A DNA stretch of 6,208 nucleotides from an uncultured Saprospiraceae bacterium (GCA_938033975.1 CALHKJ010000565.1:1-6208), one strand, 5' to 3'. Shown: positions 1 through 5,864, numbered from the stretch's first letter. Made by a program: numbers and translations. Notes: generated by a model from the sequence alone, not told the origin.

Positions 1-1
1 C

Positions 2-43
2 CTGTTTGTTATTAGAATGATTTTAAGAGCAGCCAATAACTAG
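2..43 (+). CDS. Possible 3' end of an upstream gene (partial)
   Basis: The frame beginning at base 2 is open from the window edge and reads LFVIRMILRAANN before a TAG at 41-43. That stop lies two bases before the ATG of the next gene, the spacing expected for adjacent genes of one operon. Thirteen codons are too few to identify a product. The frame starting at base 3 is also open briefly, to a TGA at 18-20, so the choice rests only on the tight spacing. Confidence 0.25.
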   Translation: MFVIRMILRAANN

Positions 44-45
44 CT

Positions 46-531
46 ATGAGAGATGATATATTAGATGATGGAATCCACCTACCTAAGGCGAGTAGTTTTG
101 AGAATGCAAAAGAAATTCTCAGATTGAAAGGCGATTATGCAGAACTGCATAAAAAAGTAAGGCATGGCAGAAATGCAATTTATTGGTTGATAGGCTTACA
201 AGCTTTAGGGTTTCTCATCGAAGGAGCTCAAACCAATTTTGAAATGATTGTGGTGGTTATTTATGCGGTAGTGATCGGAATTTTAATTGCTGCTGCAGTC
301 ATTGCTCAAAAGAAACCAATGATTGGTTTTGCTATAGCAATTGGATTGCTTGTAATAATGCAAATATTATTATTTGTTGGCGACCCCTTATCTGCAATTA
401 GAGGTATTTTAGTCAGGATAATTATCGGATATTTTCTGATCGTTGGTATGGGTGCGGCAGGCAAATACATTTCTACCTTACGCGGTCTTAAATCTCACGG
501 GATTAATGTAGAGGGATCGGAATTGGTTTAA
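46..531 (+). CDS. Four-helix integral membrane protein, unknown function
   Basis: This is a 161-residue protein that I do not recognise as a named family. Residues 1-43 are a charged, probably cytoplasmic head. Four hydrophobic stretches follow at about 44-59, 66-88, 92-111 and 119-138, with short polar turns (QKKP at 88-91, GDP at 112-114). The tail of about 22 residues is basic then polar. No signal peptide, metal-binding motif or catalytic signature is visible. The ATG at 46 is the first in frame and has no obvious Shine-Dalgarno, which is normal for Bacteroidota. A possible upstream gene stops two bases before it. The stop overlaps the stop of the convergent hydrolase gene by 4 bp (528-531). 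It is probably an inner-membrane protein; the role is unknown. Confidence 0.75.
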   Translation: MRDDILDDGIHLPKASSFENAKEILRLKGDYAELHKKVRHGRNAIYWLIGLQALGFLIEGAQTNFEMIVVVIYAVVIGILIAAAVIAQKKPMIGFAIAIGLLVIMQILLFVGDPLSAIRGILVRIIIGYFLIVGMGAAGKYISTLRGLKSHGINVEGSELV

Positions 532-1241
532 TTTTCGAGTATGCTCAATATCAATTTATTGAGCTCATGTCCACGAGTTAGAGTCATCATATGAGAGCCT
601 TCGTTGATAAGGTAATCGTAGTTGACATTTTTGATAGGGACGGTGCTGTCATCATTTCCATGGATATGAATAATGTTATCCTTGTATGTTTCTTTTTCCC
701 ATTCTATAATCATAGCTATTGATCTCTTCATGTAGTACTTATTTTTATCACGAAGCATGCTTTTGAAAATTTCCTTTTCTTTATTTCTATCTGGTTCAAC
801 AATCGGTTGCATGATCATAGCCCCCCATCTTGCTAAGGCAGGACTAACAAGTTTATAAATAGGAATTTTCTTTTGGAAGTTATATCTACCTGGAAGCTCG
901 TTTTTGCTTTTTGCACTTGAGATAACAATCACCTTTTCAGGATTGAGAAATTCTGATAATTCACTTGATAGCATTCCACCAATTGAGGTGCCAATAAGAA
1001 TAAATTTTTCTGAAGTATTGATTTGGGAAGAAAGCTGTTCTGCATATTCTTTCATCTTTGTTCCTTTTTCTGGAATGTGATATTTAATATGTACCACCTT
1101 ATGAGTAGGAAAATCAAATTTTGAGAATAATCTTTGATCGGCGCCTTGACCTGGTAGCAAGTAGATTGTGGGTAATTTTTCTTGTGCAAGGCTAAAAGTT
1201 CCTGATAAGAAAAGCATACAAATACTTAATATTAATTTCAT
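528..1241 (-). CDS. Secreted alpha/beta hydrolase
   Basis: This is a 237-residue alpha/beta-hydrolase-fold protein. Residues 1-19 form a Sec signal peptide (Lys2, hydrophobic core LILSICMLFLSG, SLA before Gln20), so the mature enzyme should be periplasmic or exported. The loop LLPGQGADQRLF (28-39) matches the oxyanion-hole strand of the fold. The nucleophile elbow is GTSIGG (84-89) with Ser86. The acid is in HGNDDSTVP (194-202), most likely Asp198, and the base is His217 in EGSHMM. The triad is therefore complete and in canonical order. A cap-like helical insert, about 120-185, separates the nucleophile from the acid. Substrate cannot be told from sequence; esterase or lipase-like activity is the general expectation. 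The gene converges on the membrane protein gene and is divergent from the ABC-F gene. No Shine-Dalgarno precedes the ATG. Confidence 0.87.
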   Translation of the reverse strand: MKLILSICMLFLSGTFSLAQEKLPTIYLLPGQGADQRLFSKFDFPTHKVVHIKYHIPEKGTKMKEYAEQLSSQINTSEKFILIGTSIGGMLSSELSEFLNPEKVIVISSAKSKNELPGRYNFQKKIPIYKLVSPALARWGAMIMQPIVEPDRNKEKEIFKSMLRDKNKYYMKRSIAMIIEWEKETYKDNIIHIHGNDDSTVPIKNVNYDYLINEGSHMMTLTRGHELNKLILSILEN

Positions 1242-1276
1242 GATAATGACAAGAATGTTTATCTATAATTGAAACC

Positions 1277-1284
1277 TAAAAGTA
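1277..1284 (-). promoter_or_regulatory. Candidate -7 element for the hydrolase gene
   Basis: Read on the minus strand this is TACTTTTA, a seven-of-eight match to the Bacteroidota -7 consensus TAnnTTTG, about 36 bp upstream of the hydrolase ATG. A TTG lies about 24 bp further upstream, slightly beyond usual spacing. The region is AT-rich and chance matches are likely, so this is a weak call. Confidence 0.25.
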
Positions 1285-1367
1285 CATTCAATTTATTATC
1301 TAATCTGTCAATTTATTTGATTCTTTGATATAACAAGTTTGCATAAGCATGTACAGCTTTTTTTATT

Positions 1368-1375
1368 TACATTTG
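1368..1375 (+). promoter_or_regulatory. Candidate -7 promoter element (TAnnTTTG) for the ABC-F gene
   Basis: TACATTTG is a perfect match to the Bacteroidota primary-sigma -7 consensus TAnnTTTG. It lies 17 bp before the ATG at 1393, which would give a very short leader of about ten bases. A TTTG at 1338-1341 could be the -33 element, but the 26-bp spacer is longer than usual. The element lies inside the upstream extension from the TTG at 1339, so it also argues that translation begins at 1393. Confidence 0.45.
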
Positions 1376-1392
1376 CAGCCAAATTCAAACTG

Positions 1393-3024
1393 ATGATAAG
1401 AGTAGAAAATTTAACACTTCAATTTGGTAAAAGAATTTTGTTCGATGAAGCAAATGTTCTTTTTGCACAGGGAAACTGTTATGGTGTAATTGGCGCCAAT
1501 GGAGCAGGGAAGTCAACCTTCCTTAAGATCCTTTCAGGAGACAAGGATGCAAATAAGGGAACGGTACACATTGAGCCAGGTAAGAGATTGGCAGTACTTA
1601 AGCAGGATCACTTTGAGTATGATGAGGTGACAGTATTGAATACTGTCCTAATGGGTCATACAAAGCTTTGGTCTATTATGCAGGAAAAAGATGCAATCTA
1701 TGCTAAGCCTGATTTTTCTGATGAGGATGGGATCAAAGCATCTGAGCTTGAAGGAGAGTTTGCTGAGATGGATGGCTGGAACGCAGAACCAGAGGCAGCA
1801 TCTCTATTGAGCGGTATTGGTATAGAAGAAGGCATGCACGATAAATTGATGAAGGATTTAAATGGAAATCAAAAAGTAAGAGTTCTACTCGCTCAAGCTT
1901 TGTTTGGAAATCCTGACATCTTGATTCTTGATGAGCCTACCAATGATCTTGATATTGAAACAGTAACTTGGTTGGAGGACTTCTTATTGGATTTTAAGAA
2001 TACTGTAATTGTGGTTTCTCACGATAGACACTTTTTGGATACAGTGTGCACACATACCGTTGATATTGATTTTGCAAAAATCAATACTTTCACTGGAAAC
2101 TATTCATTCTGGTATGAATCTTCACAATTGGCTTTGAGACAGAAAATGGCTCAGAACAAAAAAATGGAAGATAAGAGAAAGGAGATGCAAACTTTTATCG
2201 ATCGATTTAGCGCAAATGCATCAAAGTCAAAGCAAGCTACTTCAAGAAGAAAGATGCTTGAAAAATTAAACCTTGAGGAGATTAAGCCTTCTTCAAGAAA
2301 GTATCCAGGAATTATATTTAATCAACAAAGAGAAGCAGGAGACCAAATACTATCTGTGAAAAACCTTTCATATAGTTTGGATGGCAAGCCTCTCTTGAAT
2401 AATGTTGATTTTACAATTAACAAAGGAGATAAAATATCTATTATCTCAAAAGAAGGATTGGCAACAACTTCTTTTTATCAAATACTAGATGGAGCAATTC
2501 AGCCTGATTCGGGAAGTTTTGAATTTGGTCAAACCATTACGCCAGCATATCTGCCTACAGAAAATGAATCTTTCTTTAGTGACGAACCGATGAGTTTGAT
2601 GGATTGGTTGAGACAATATTCGAAGATTAAAGACGAACAATACATCAGAGGGTTTTTAGGTAAGATGCTTTTCTCAGGAGAAGAAGTTCACAAGATGTCA
2701 GATGTACTTTCTGGAGGAGAGAAGGTGAGATGCATGGTTTCAAGAATGATGATGAAGGAAGCTAACCTTTTGCTTCTTGATGAGCCAACAAATCACCTTG
2801 ATCTAGAAAGTATCACAGCTTTTAATAATTCGTTGATAAATTTTAAAGGTACTGTGATATTCACTTCACATGATCATCAGTTTACTCAAACAGTTGCCAA
2901 TAGAATTATTGAGCTTACGCCAAATGGGATTATAGATCAATTGAAGACCTTGGATGAATATTTGGCAGATGAAAAAATCAAGCAAACGAGAAAGGAAATG
3001 TATGAAGGGCAGCTTACTGCTTAG
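1393..3024 (+). CDS. ABC-F family ATPase, YbiT-like, with one degenerate ATP site
   Basis: This is a 543-residue soluble tandem ABC ATPase without membrane segments, of the ABC-F class. Members bind the ribosome and act in translation or antibiotic protection. NBD1 has Walker A GANGAGKST (34-42), signature LNGNQ (156-160), Walker B ILILDE (176-181) and switch His210. A charged helical linker of about 245-300 (MQTFIDRFSANASKSKQ region) matches the interdomain segment that reaches the ribosome in ABC-F proteins. NBD2 has SKEGLATTS (352-360) where Walker A belongs, with Thr358 at the lysine position. Its signature LSGGE (439-443), Walker B LLLLDE (459-464) and His493 are intact. I chose ATG 1393 because MIRVENLTLQFGKR is the normal family start and a TAnnTTTG element lies just upstream; TTG 1339 would add 18 non-family residues. 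The length and altered sites fit the YbiT/YkpA branch. The stop overlaps the convergent 203-aa gene by 4 bp. Confidence 0.95.
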   Translation: MIRVENLTLQFGKRILFDEANVLFAQGNCYGVIGANGAGKSTFLKILSGDKDANKGTVHIEPGKRLAVLKQDHFEYDEVTVLNTVLMGHTKLWSIMQEKDAIYAKPDFSDEDGIKASELEGEFAEMDGWNAEPEAASLLSGIGIEEGMHDKLMKDLNGNQKVRVLLAQALFGNPDILILDEPTNDLDIETVTWLEDFLLDFKNTVIVVSHDRHFLDTVCTHTVDIDFAKINTFTGNYSFWYESSQLALRQKMAQNKKMEDKRKEMQTFIDRFSANASKSKQATSRRKMLEKLNLEEIKPSSRKYPGIIFNQQREAGDQILSVKNLSYSLDGKPLLNNVDFTINKGDKISIISKEGLATTSFYQILDGAIQPDSGSFEFGQTITPAYLPTENESFFSDEPMSLMDWLRQYSKIKDEQYIRGFLGKMLFSGEEVHKMSDVLSGGEKVRCMVSRMMMKEANLLLLDEPTNHLDLESITAFNNSLINFKGTVIFTSHDHQFTQTVANRIIELTPNGIIDQLKTLDEYLADEKIKQTRKEMYEGQLTA

Positions 3025-3632
3025 GATTTATTGATGGTCCTAATTGCTCTTGAAGTGTCCATTTGCATGCCGTCTTCGGAAATTGAAATTTGAGTCAATT
3101 CTATTTTGATAGGTTCGTCACTTGGCTTTGATATTCTATTTTCAAATTTAAAGTCATGTTTTTCGCCATTGATTTTTAGTTCATACTTGGTGTCATGAAT
3201 TAGGTATTTTGAATATCCAAAGTACAGTGAGTCTTGGCTGCTAAGTTTTGGTTCGATGTCTCTTGAAAACATATACCTGATTGTAGATCGAAAGTATTGA
3301 CTTGATAATTCGTTTTCTCTTTTTTTCTCAAAATCATAAAGTTGAATACCTTCTAGCCCCAAGCTGTCTTGATCTTGGTTGATGCTTATTTCTTCTTTAA
3401 GTGGGTTAAAAAAGCTAAAACTGTTTAGCTTATGATTAATATTTTTTGAAAATTCAATTTGAGTTCTCAGCTTCTGTTCAAGTTGCTCATTGGATTCTTT
3501 TAATTCTTTAGTCGCCTCTTCAATTTGCCTCTCCTGCATTCTTGTCTTATGCCAAAGTCTAATATTTTCAAACATTGAAACACCAAGGCTCAAAGCTATA
3601 CCAACTAGTAATATGTGATATAGGTTTTTCAA
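3021..3632 (-). CDS. Membrane-anchored coiled-coil protein, unknown function
   Basis: This is a 203-residue protein with no family I recognise. Residues 4-22 form one N-terminal hydrophobic helix, more likely an anchor than a cleaved signal because no cleavage motif follows. Residues 29-67 are a highly charged helix with coiled-coil character (KELKESNEQLEQKLRTQIE). The remainder, about 95-200, is mixed and probably beta-rich (YELKINGEKHDFKF, PIKIELTQISI). The start is TTG at 3632, chosen because it overlaps the TGA of the upstream 215-aa gene as TTGA and keeps the whole membrane helix; the next in-frame Met, residue 20, would cut the helix away. The pair therefore looks translationally coupled. 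The architecture (anchor, helix, beta domain) is that of an envelope structural protein facing the periplasm. Any link to gliding or secretion proteins such as GldM is speculation from architecture only. Confidence 0.72.
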   Translation of the reverse strand: MKNLYHILLVGIALSLGVSMFENIRLWHKTRMQERQIEEATKELKESNEQLEQKLRTQIEFSKNINHKLNSFSFFNPLKEEISINQDQDSLGLEGIQLYDFEKKRENELSSQYFRSTIRYMFSRDIEPKLSSQDSLYFGYSKYLIHDTKYELKINGEKHDFKFENRISKPSDEPIKIELTQISISEDGMQMDTSRAIRTINKS

Positions 3633-4276
3633 GGGAGTATAGTATTTTTTATGTTTAGGTCTGAATGAAATTCTAAATTTTTTAATGTCATACAGAATGA
3701 GCTTGGGGCAGAATTAATATCTAGGGTGTCACCATTTGATGTCACTGTTAATTTGCCTTCTGGGATTTGATAACTTTCAAATGGCCTCACTGTAAATGTC
3801 AATTCTTCTTTTTCAAGTACAAGATTTTCTGTAAGGATTGTAAACTTTGTATTGTATTTATCTTTTGTCTTTTTCTCAAGTACAATTTTTTCAAAGAGAT
3901 TTAGAATATGGCTCATGATTTCCTCTATTGACTTCAATTCATAAAGTTCTTCTTCTTCAATATAAAGTTGAATTTGGGCATGAGTTTTTATGCTGCGATA
4001 GGCTTCTTCAAGATTTTCAGACTTTTCTACAGCTTTTGCACAATTGAGAAAAAGATCACTAAGTGCTATTCCGTGCTTACCAGCATCATTGTGTTGGACA
4101 TATTTATTCCTTAAATCGAAGTGTTTTGTTTGTAGCCTTTTAATTTTTGAATGACTAATCTCCTCAAGTTTATCAGATAATATCGATTTGTAATTTTGTT
4201 GATTCTGGTAAAAGAGGATGGAGGCTATCAAGAGACAGGATAGAAGAATGATTTTGTCGAAATTGTTCTTAGTCAT
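3629..4276 (-). CDS. Membrane-anchored helical protein, unknown function
   Basis: This is a 215-residue protein that I do not recognise. Residues 7-23 (DKIILLSCLLIASILFY, Asp7 at the edge) form a single N-terminal membrane helix. Residues 24-135 are charged and strongly helical, including the acidic run LYIEEEELYELKSIEE (104-119). The last 75 residues, from about 141, are beta-like (KFTILTENLVLEKEELTFTV, EGKLTVTSNGDTLDI). Cys14 lies within the hydrophobic helix without a lipobox, so it is unlikely to be a lipoprotein. The architecture parallels the 203-aa protein encoded just downstream, with which it shares a 4-bp overlap (3629-3632), so the two are probably made together and may form a complex. 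The ATG at 4276 has no clear Shine-Dalgarno. A 73-bp gap holding a hairpin separates it from the DUF2256 gene upstream. Confidence 0.72.
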   Translation of the reverse strand: MTKNNFDKIILLSCLLIASILFYQNQQNYKSILSDKLEEISHSKIKRLQTKHFDLRNKYVQHNDAGKHGIALSDLFLNCAKAVEKSENLEEAYRSIKTHAQIQLYIEEEELYELKSIEEIMSHILNLFEKIVLEKKTKDKYNTKFTILTENLVLEKEELTFTVRPFESYQIPEGKLTVTSNGDTLDINSAPSSFCMTLKNLEFHSDLNIKNTILP

Positions 4277-4310
4277 AAATATGTAACTGATAGACTAAAT
4301 AAATATTGTT

Positions 4311-4327
4311 TTTGCCTTTGAGGCAAA
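4311..4327. other. Perfect inverted repeat between DUF2256 and the 215-aa gene
   Basis: TTTGCCT (4311-4317) and AGGCAAA (4321-4327) form a perfect 7-bp stem with a 3-nt loop. In the minus-strand transcript it lies 22 bases after the DUF2256 stop and 34 bases before the 215-aa start. No clean U-run follows on either strand (the minus strand continues AACAATATTTATTT), so it may be a weak terminator, an mRNA-end stabiliser or a protein-binding palindrome. It suggests that DUF2256 and the downstream pair are not simply one transcript. Confidence 0.4.
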
Positions 4328-4349
4328 TAGTCCTATCAAAATACAAATA

Positions 4350-4505
4350 TTATGCTTGCCTTGCAGCTCTTTTACATTTTTCGCTACAATATCTTACATA
4401 TTGCCAGGTCTTGGTCCATTTTTTCTTCCAGATGAATTCTCGTTTACAGACTATGCATACCTTTTTAGGAAGGCTTTCCTTTGTTGTTGTTAAATTAGGT
4501 TCCAT
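4350..4505 (-). CDS. DUF2256 family small zinc-ribbon-like protein
   Basis: This is a 51-residue protein. After a polar N-terminus come VCIVCKREFIWKKKW (16-30), then RYCSEKCKRAARQA (38-51). The four cysteines, Cys17, Cys20, Cys40 and Cys44, form a CxxC-x19-CxxxC pattern. This, together with the FxWRKKW-type aromatic/basic core and YCSexC ending, is characteristic of the DUF2256 family, whose members are about this size. The four cysteines probably bind one zinc ion; this is inferred from the pattern. The biochemical role of the family is unknown. From memory, members often sit near photolyase/cryptochrome-like genes, but none is in this window. A longer plus-strand frame over the same bases, 4306-4536, is spurious. 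The ATG at 4505 is the natural start and has no Shine-Dalgarno. Confidence 0.88.
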   Translation of the reverse strand: MEPNLTTTKESLPKKVCIVCKREFIWKKKWTKTWQYVRYCSEKCKRAARQA

Positions 4506-4860
4506 ACTAATTTTATCTGTGTCTCAACATAAATAGTGCATAACACAAGAGACGTGTTTAATGTAAAAGTAAACCTATGTTGTATTTAATTAGGCTGTTC
4601 CCCAAGGGAGGAACTTGGAAGTTGTGTTGTAAAGGAAAAGGGTGAGATTTTATAATCTTTATGCAAGATAGTATAAACTCAATAATATTATGAACGCATA
4701 CATGAAAGAAATGTCCACTGATTATATCACTTTTATATAATGGTCAGCCTATTTATCTGAAAAATTGAGCTCTTTGGAACTATTTCTAAATGTTAATGAA
4801 TGTGACAGTAGAAATAAAGCCTCGTCAAAAGAGTATTACAAACAAATAAAATAAACATTG
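4506..4860. other. Gene-free intergenic region between divergent genes
   Basis: This stretch of 355 bp separates the divergently read DUF2256 gene and the 149-aa gene, so it should hold both promoters. I find no convincing TAnnTTTG with a correctly spaced -33 element. Open frames inside it are tiny (22 codons at 4577-4645, 16 codons from 4690) and not gene-like. What it does hold are two local hairpins, at 4597-4614 and 4647-4660, and a short palindrome, TGAT-TAT-ATCA, near 4718-4730. A small RNA or a long structured 5' leader is possible but unproven. Confidence 0.5.
4597..4614 (+). other. Hairpin in the intergenic region, possible small-RNA or leader element
   Basis: GTTCC (4597-4601) pairs with GGAAC (4610-4614). 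The inner CC/GG can extend the stem to seven pairs with one bulged A and an AAG loop. It is unusually G+C-rich for this AT-rich spacer. A second small stem, AGATT/AATCT, follows at about 4647-4660. No U-run makes either a canonical terminator. It could be part of a leader or a non-coding RNA, or simply chance. Confidence 0.3.
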
Positions 4861-5310
4861 ATGTTCGAAAATTTAAAGAGAATGGCTATGCAGAAATTAG
4901 CCGAAAAAATGATTTCAAATAAATTGAATGAAGCAGCTACATCTGAGGCAGCAACAGAAGGATCTGGAGCTTTGATGTCTTTGATTCAATCAAAATTAGG
5001 AGCAGGAGGACTTGATGAGGTAAAAGATTTATTTTCTTCAGAGGGACAATCAATGGAGCAGAATGGTATTTTCCAAAATGCACAGGCTAAAATGCAAGAA
5101 ATATTACAAGCAAAGGGAATGAATGCTGAAGAGGCGCAAGCTGAGGCAAGCAATACAGTTCCTGATATGATAAGTGGATTGAGAGAGAAGTTTGAATCAA
5201 AAGAAGAAGCTGATAAGGAGTGGGACTTTTCACAATTGACAAACTTAGCAGGTGGTTTAGCGGGAGGCAATGCAGCTGACCTATTAAACAAAGCAAAGAA
5301 CCTGTTTTAA
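4861..5310 (+). CDS. Small Ala/Gly-rich helical protein, DUF937/YidB-like in character
   Basis: This is a 149-residue protein without signal peptide or membrane helix, so probably cytoplasmic. Composition is rich in Ala, Gly, Glu, Lys and Met. The N-terminal part (FENLKRMAMQKLAEKMISNK) is amphipathic helix, followed by an Ala/Ser-rich region and a Gly hinge (SKLGAGGLDEVKDLF, about 43-57). Two further helices precede the C-terminal LTNLAGGLAGGNAADLL motif (127-143). Repeated LxxLxGGLxGG-type stretches recall DUF937/YidB-like proteins, but I cannot prove membership, and the function is unknown. A TTG directly precedes the ATG in frame; I take the ATG at 4861 as the start. The gene is monocistronic, with a 355-bp spacer upstream and a strong terminator 26 bp after the stop. 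A weakly A-rich leader (ACAAATAAAATAAAC) takes the place of a Shine-Dalgarno, as in many Bacteroidota genes. Confidence 0.85.
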   Translation: MFENLKRMAMQKLAEKMISNKLNEAATSEAATEGSGALMSLIQSKLGAGGLDEVKDLFSSEGQSMEQNGIFQNAQAKMQEILQAKGMNAEEAQAEASNTVPDMISGLREKFESKEEADKEWDFSQLTNLAGGLAGGNAADLLNKAKNLF

Positions 5311-5336
5311 GAATTAAAGGTTTTCTTTAAAAGGGT

Positions 5337-5368
5337 AAGGTCGATCGGTAATGGTCGGCCTTTTTTTT
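5337..5368 (+). terminator. Intrinsic terminator of the 149-aa gene
   Basis: AAGGTCGATC (5337-5346) pairs with GGTCGGCCTT (5353-5362) over ten positions, two of them G-U, around the loop GGTAAT. The stem runs straight into eight Ts (5361-5368). It lies 26 bp after the stop codon at 5310. The complementary strand can also fold and is followed on its own 3' side by a short TTTT, so it may partly serve the convergent minus-strand genes too. Confidence 0.88.
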
Positions 5369-5371
5369 GTT

Positions 5372-5476
5372 AAAGACTGGAGACGGAAGATCAAAGACTT
5401 AAGATGAAAGACTGGAGATGAAAGACTGGAGACGAAAGACTTTGAGAAACGAGAGTCGGGAGCCGAGAACCGGGAG
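5372..5476. repeat. Purine-rich tandem array of degenerate 7-bp units
   Basis: The stretch can be cut into fifteen consecutive heptamers. AAAGACT occurs exactly five times (5372, 5393, 5407, 5421, 5435), alternating mainly with GGAGACG/GGAGATG or TAAGATG, which gives a 14-bp higher-order unit. The copy at 5372-5385 is identical to that at 5421-5434. From 5449 the units change to ACGAGAG, TCGGGAG, CCGAGAA, CCGGGAG (pattern NCGRGAR) in the same phase. The plus strand is almost free of T in many units. It lies between the terminator and the stop of the convergent DUF1801-like gene, so it is non-coding, although minus-strand read-through would carry it as a pyrimidine-rich 3' tail. Confidence 0.85.
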
Positions 5477-5486
5477 AGACTGGGTT

Positions 5487-5864
5487 TTAGGCTAGTAGGC
5501 CATCTTTTTGGTAGACTTTTATGGCTTTGACGATGATTTGTTTGATTTCCTCTTTCAGGTCTTCATCTAAGTACTTCACATGAAAACATGATTTTCCTTT
5601 TTTAAATTTTTGTAATCTTTCTGAGAGATTCTCAAACTCTGTTGGATGTGTGTATGCGGGATAGAAATAGAATCGGACATCCTTTTCCTTGGGTACTAAG
5701 CTAGAAAAATAGATTCCTTGCACCATTTTCTTTCCTTGTGGTGCTTCTATGGTGCCAGTAACTTCAAAATTCGAAAGCTTGTCTACTCTGACTTTTAGAG
5801 GTCCGAGAAATGATTCGAGTATCTCTTTTAGTGATTCTCTTATTTCTGCAACATCTGTTATCAT
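5487..5864 (-). CDS. DUF1801-like (YdhG-type) small protein
   Basis: This is a 125-residue cytoplasmic protein. The N-terminal helix (about 5-20) is followed by a beta-rich core (KVRVDKLSNFEVTGTIEAP, MVQGIYFSSLVP, VRFYFYPAY at 63-71). The motif KKGKSCFHVKYLDEDL (88-103) and a final helix (about 101-121) follow. A sheet with YFxSLV, FYFYPxY and GKSCFHxKxLD is the pattern I know from Bacteroidota DUF1801-like proteins, some annotated as iron chaperone (YdhG/frataxin-like fold). Biochemical function is not established from sequence; Cys93 and His95 are the obvious residues to test. It lies 37 bp downstream of the molybdopterin-subunit gene on the same strand and could share its transcript, though no functional link is evident. 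Its stop is 10 bp from the heptad array. Confidence 0.82.
   Translation of the reverse strand: MITDVAEIRESLKEILESFLGPLKVRVDKLSNFEVTGTIEAPQGKKMVQGIYFSSLVPKEKDVRFYFYPAYTHPTEFENLSERLQKFKKGKSCFHVKYLDEDLKEEIKQIIVKAIKVYQKDGLLA

Noticed and set aside
1393..3024. ABC-F gene considered as an ABC transporter or a dedicated antibiotic-resistance gene
   Set aside because: There are no membrane segments or permease partner, and the sequence is of the housekeeping YbiT-like kind without an extended resistance-type linker or a regulatory leader peptide.
4306..4536. 76-codon plus-strand open frame with hydrophobic residues
   Set aside because: It begins with a non-ATG codon, has no family resemblance, and lies antisense to the clear DUF2256 gene at 4350-4505.
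4577..4645. 22-codon plus-strand frame (MLYLIRLFPKGG...) in the intergenic region
   Set aside because: It is too short, has no start context and no recognisable leader-peptide feature; the G/C in it comes from the hairpin.
4736..4741. TATAAT hexamer that looks like an E. coli -10 box
   Set aside because: Bacteroidota primary sigma factors use TAnnTTTG rather than TATAAT, no matching -35 exists, and such hexamers are expected by chance in AT-rich DNA.
4986..5296. Two minus-strand open frames opposite the 149-aa gene
   Set aside because: Both are shadows: low-complexity Ser/Ala/Pro/Leu translations antisense to a gene with a better start, sensible composition and its own terminator.
5372..5476. 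Heptad array considered as a CRISPR array
   Set aside because: Units are 7 or 14 bp with no unique spacers and no cas gene nearby.
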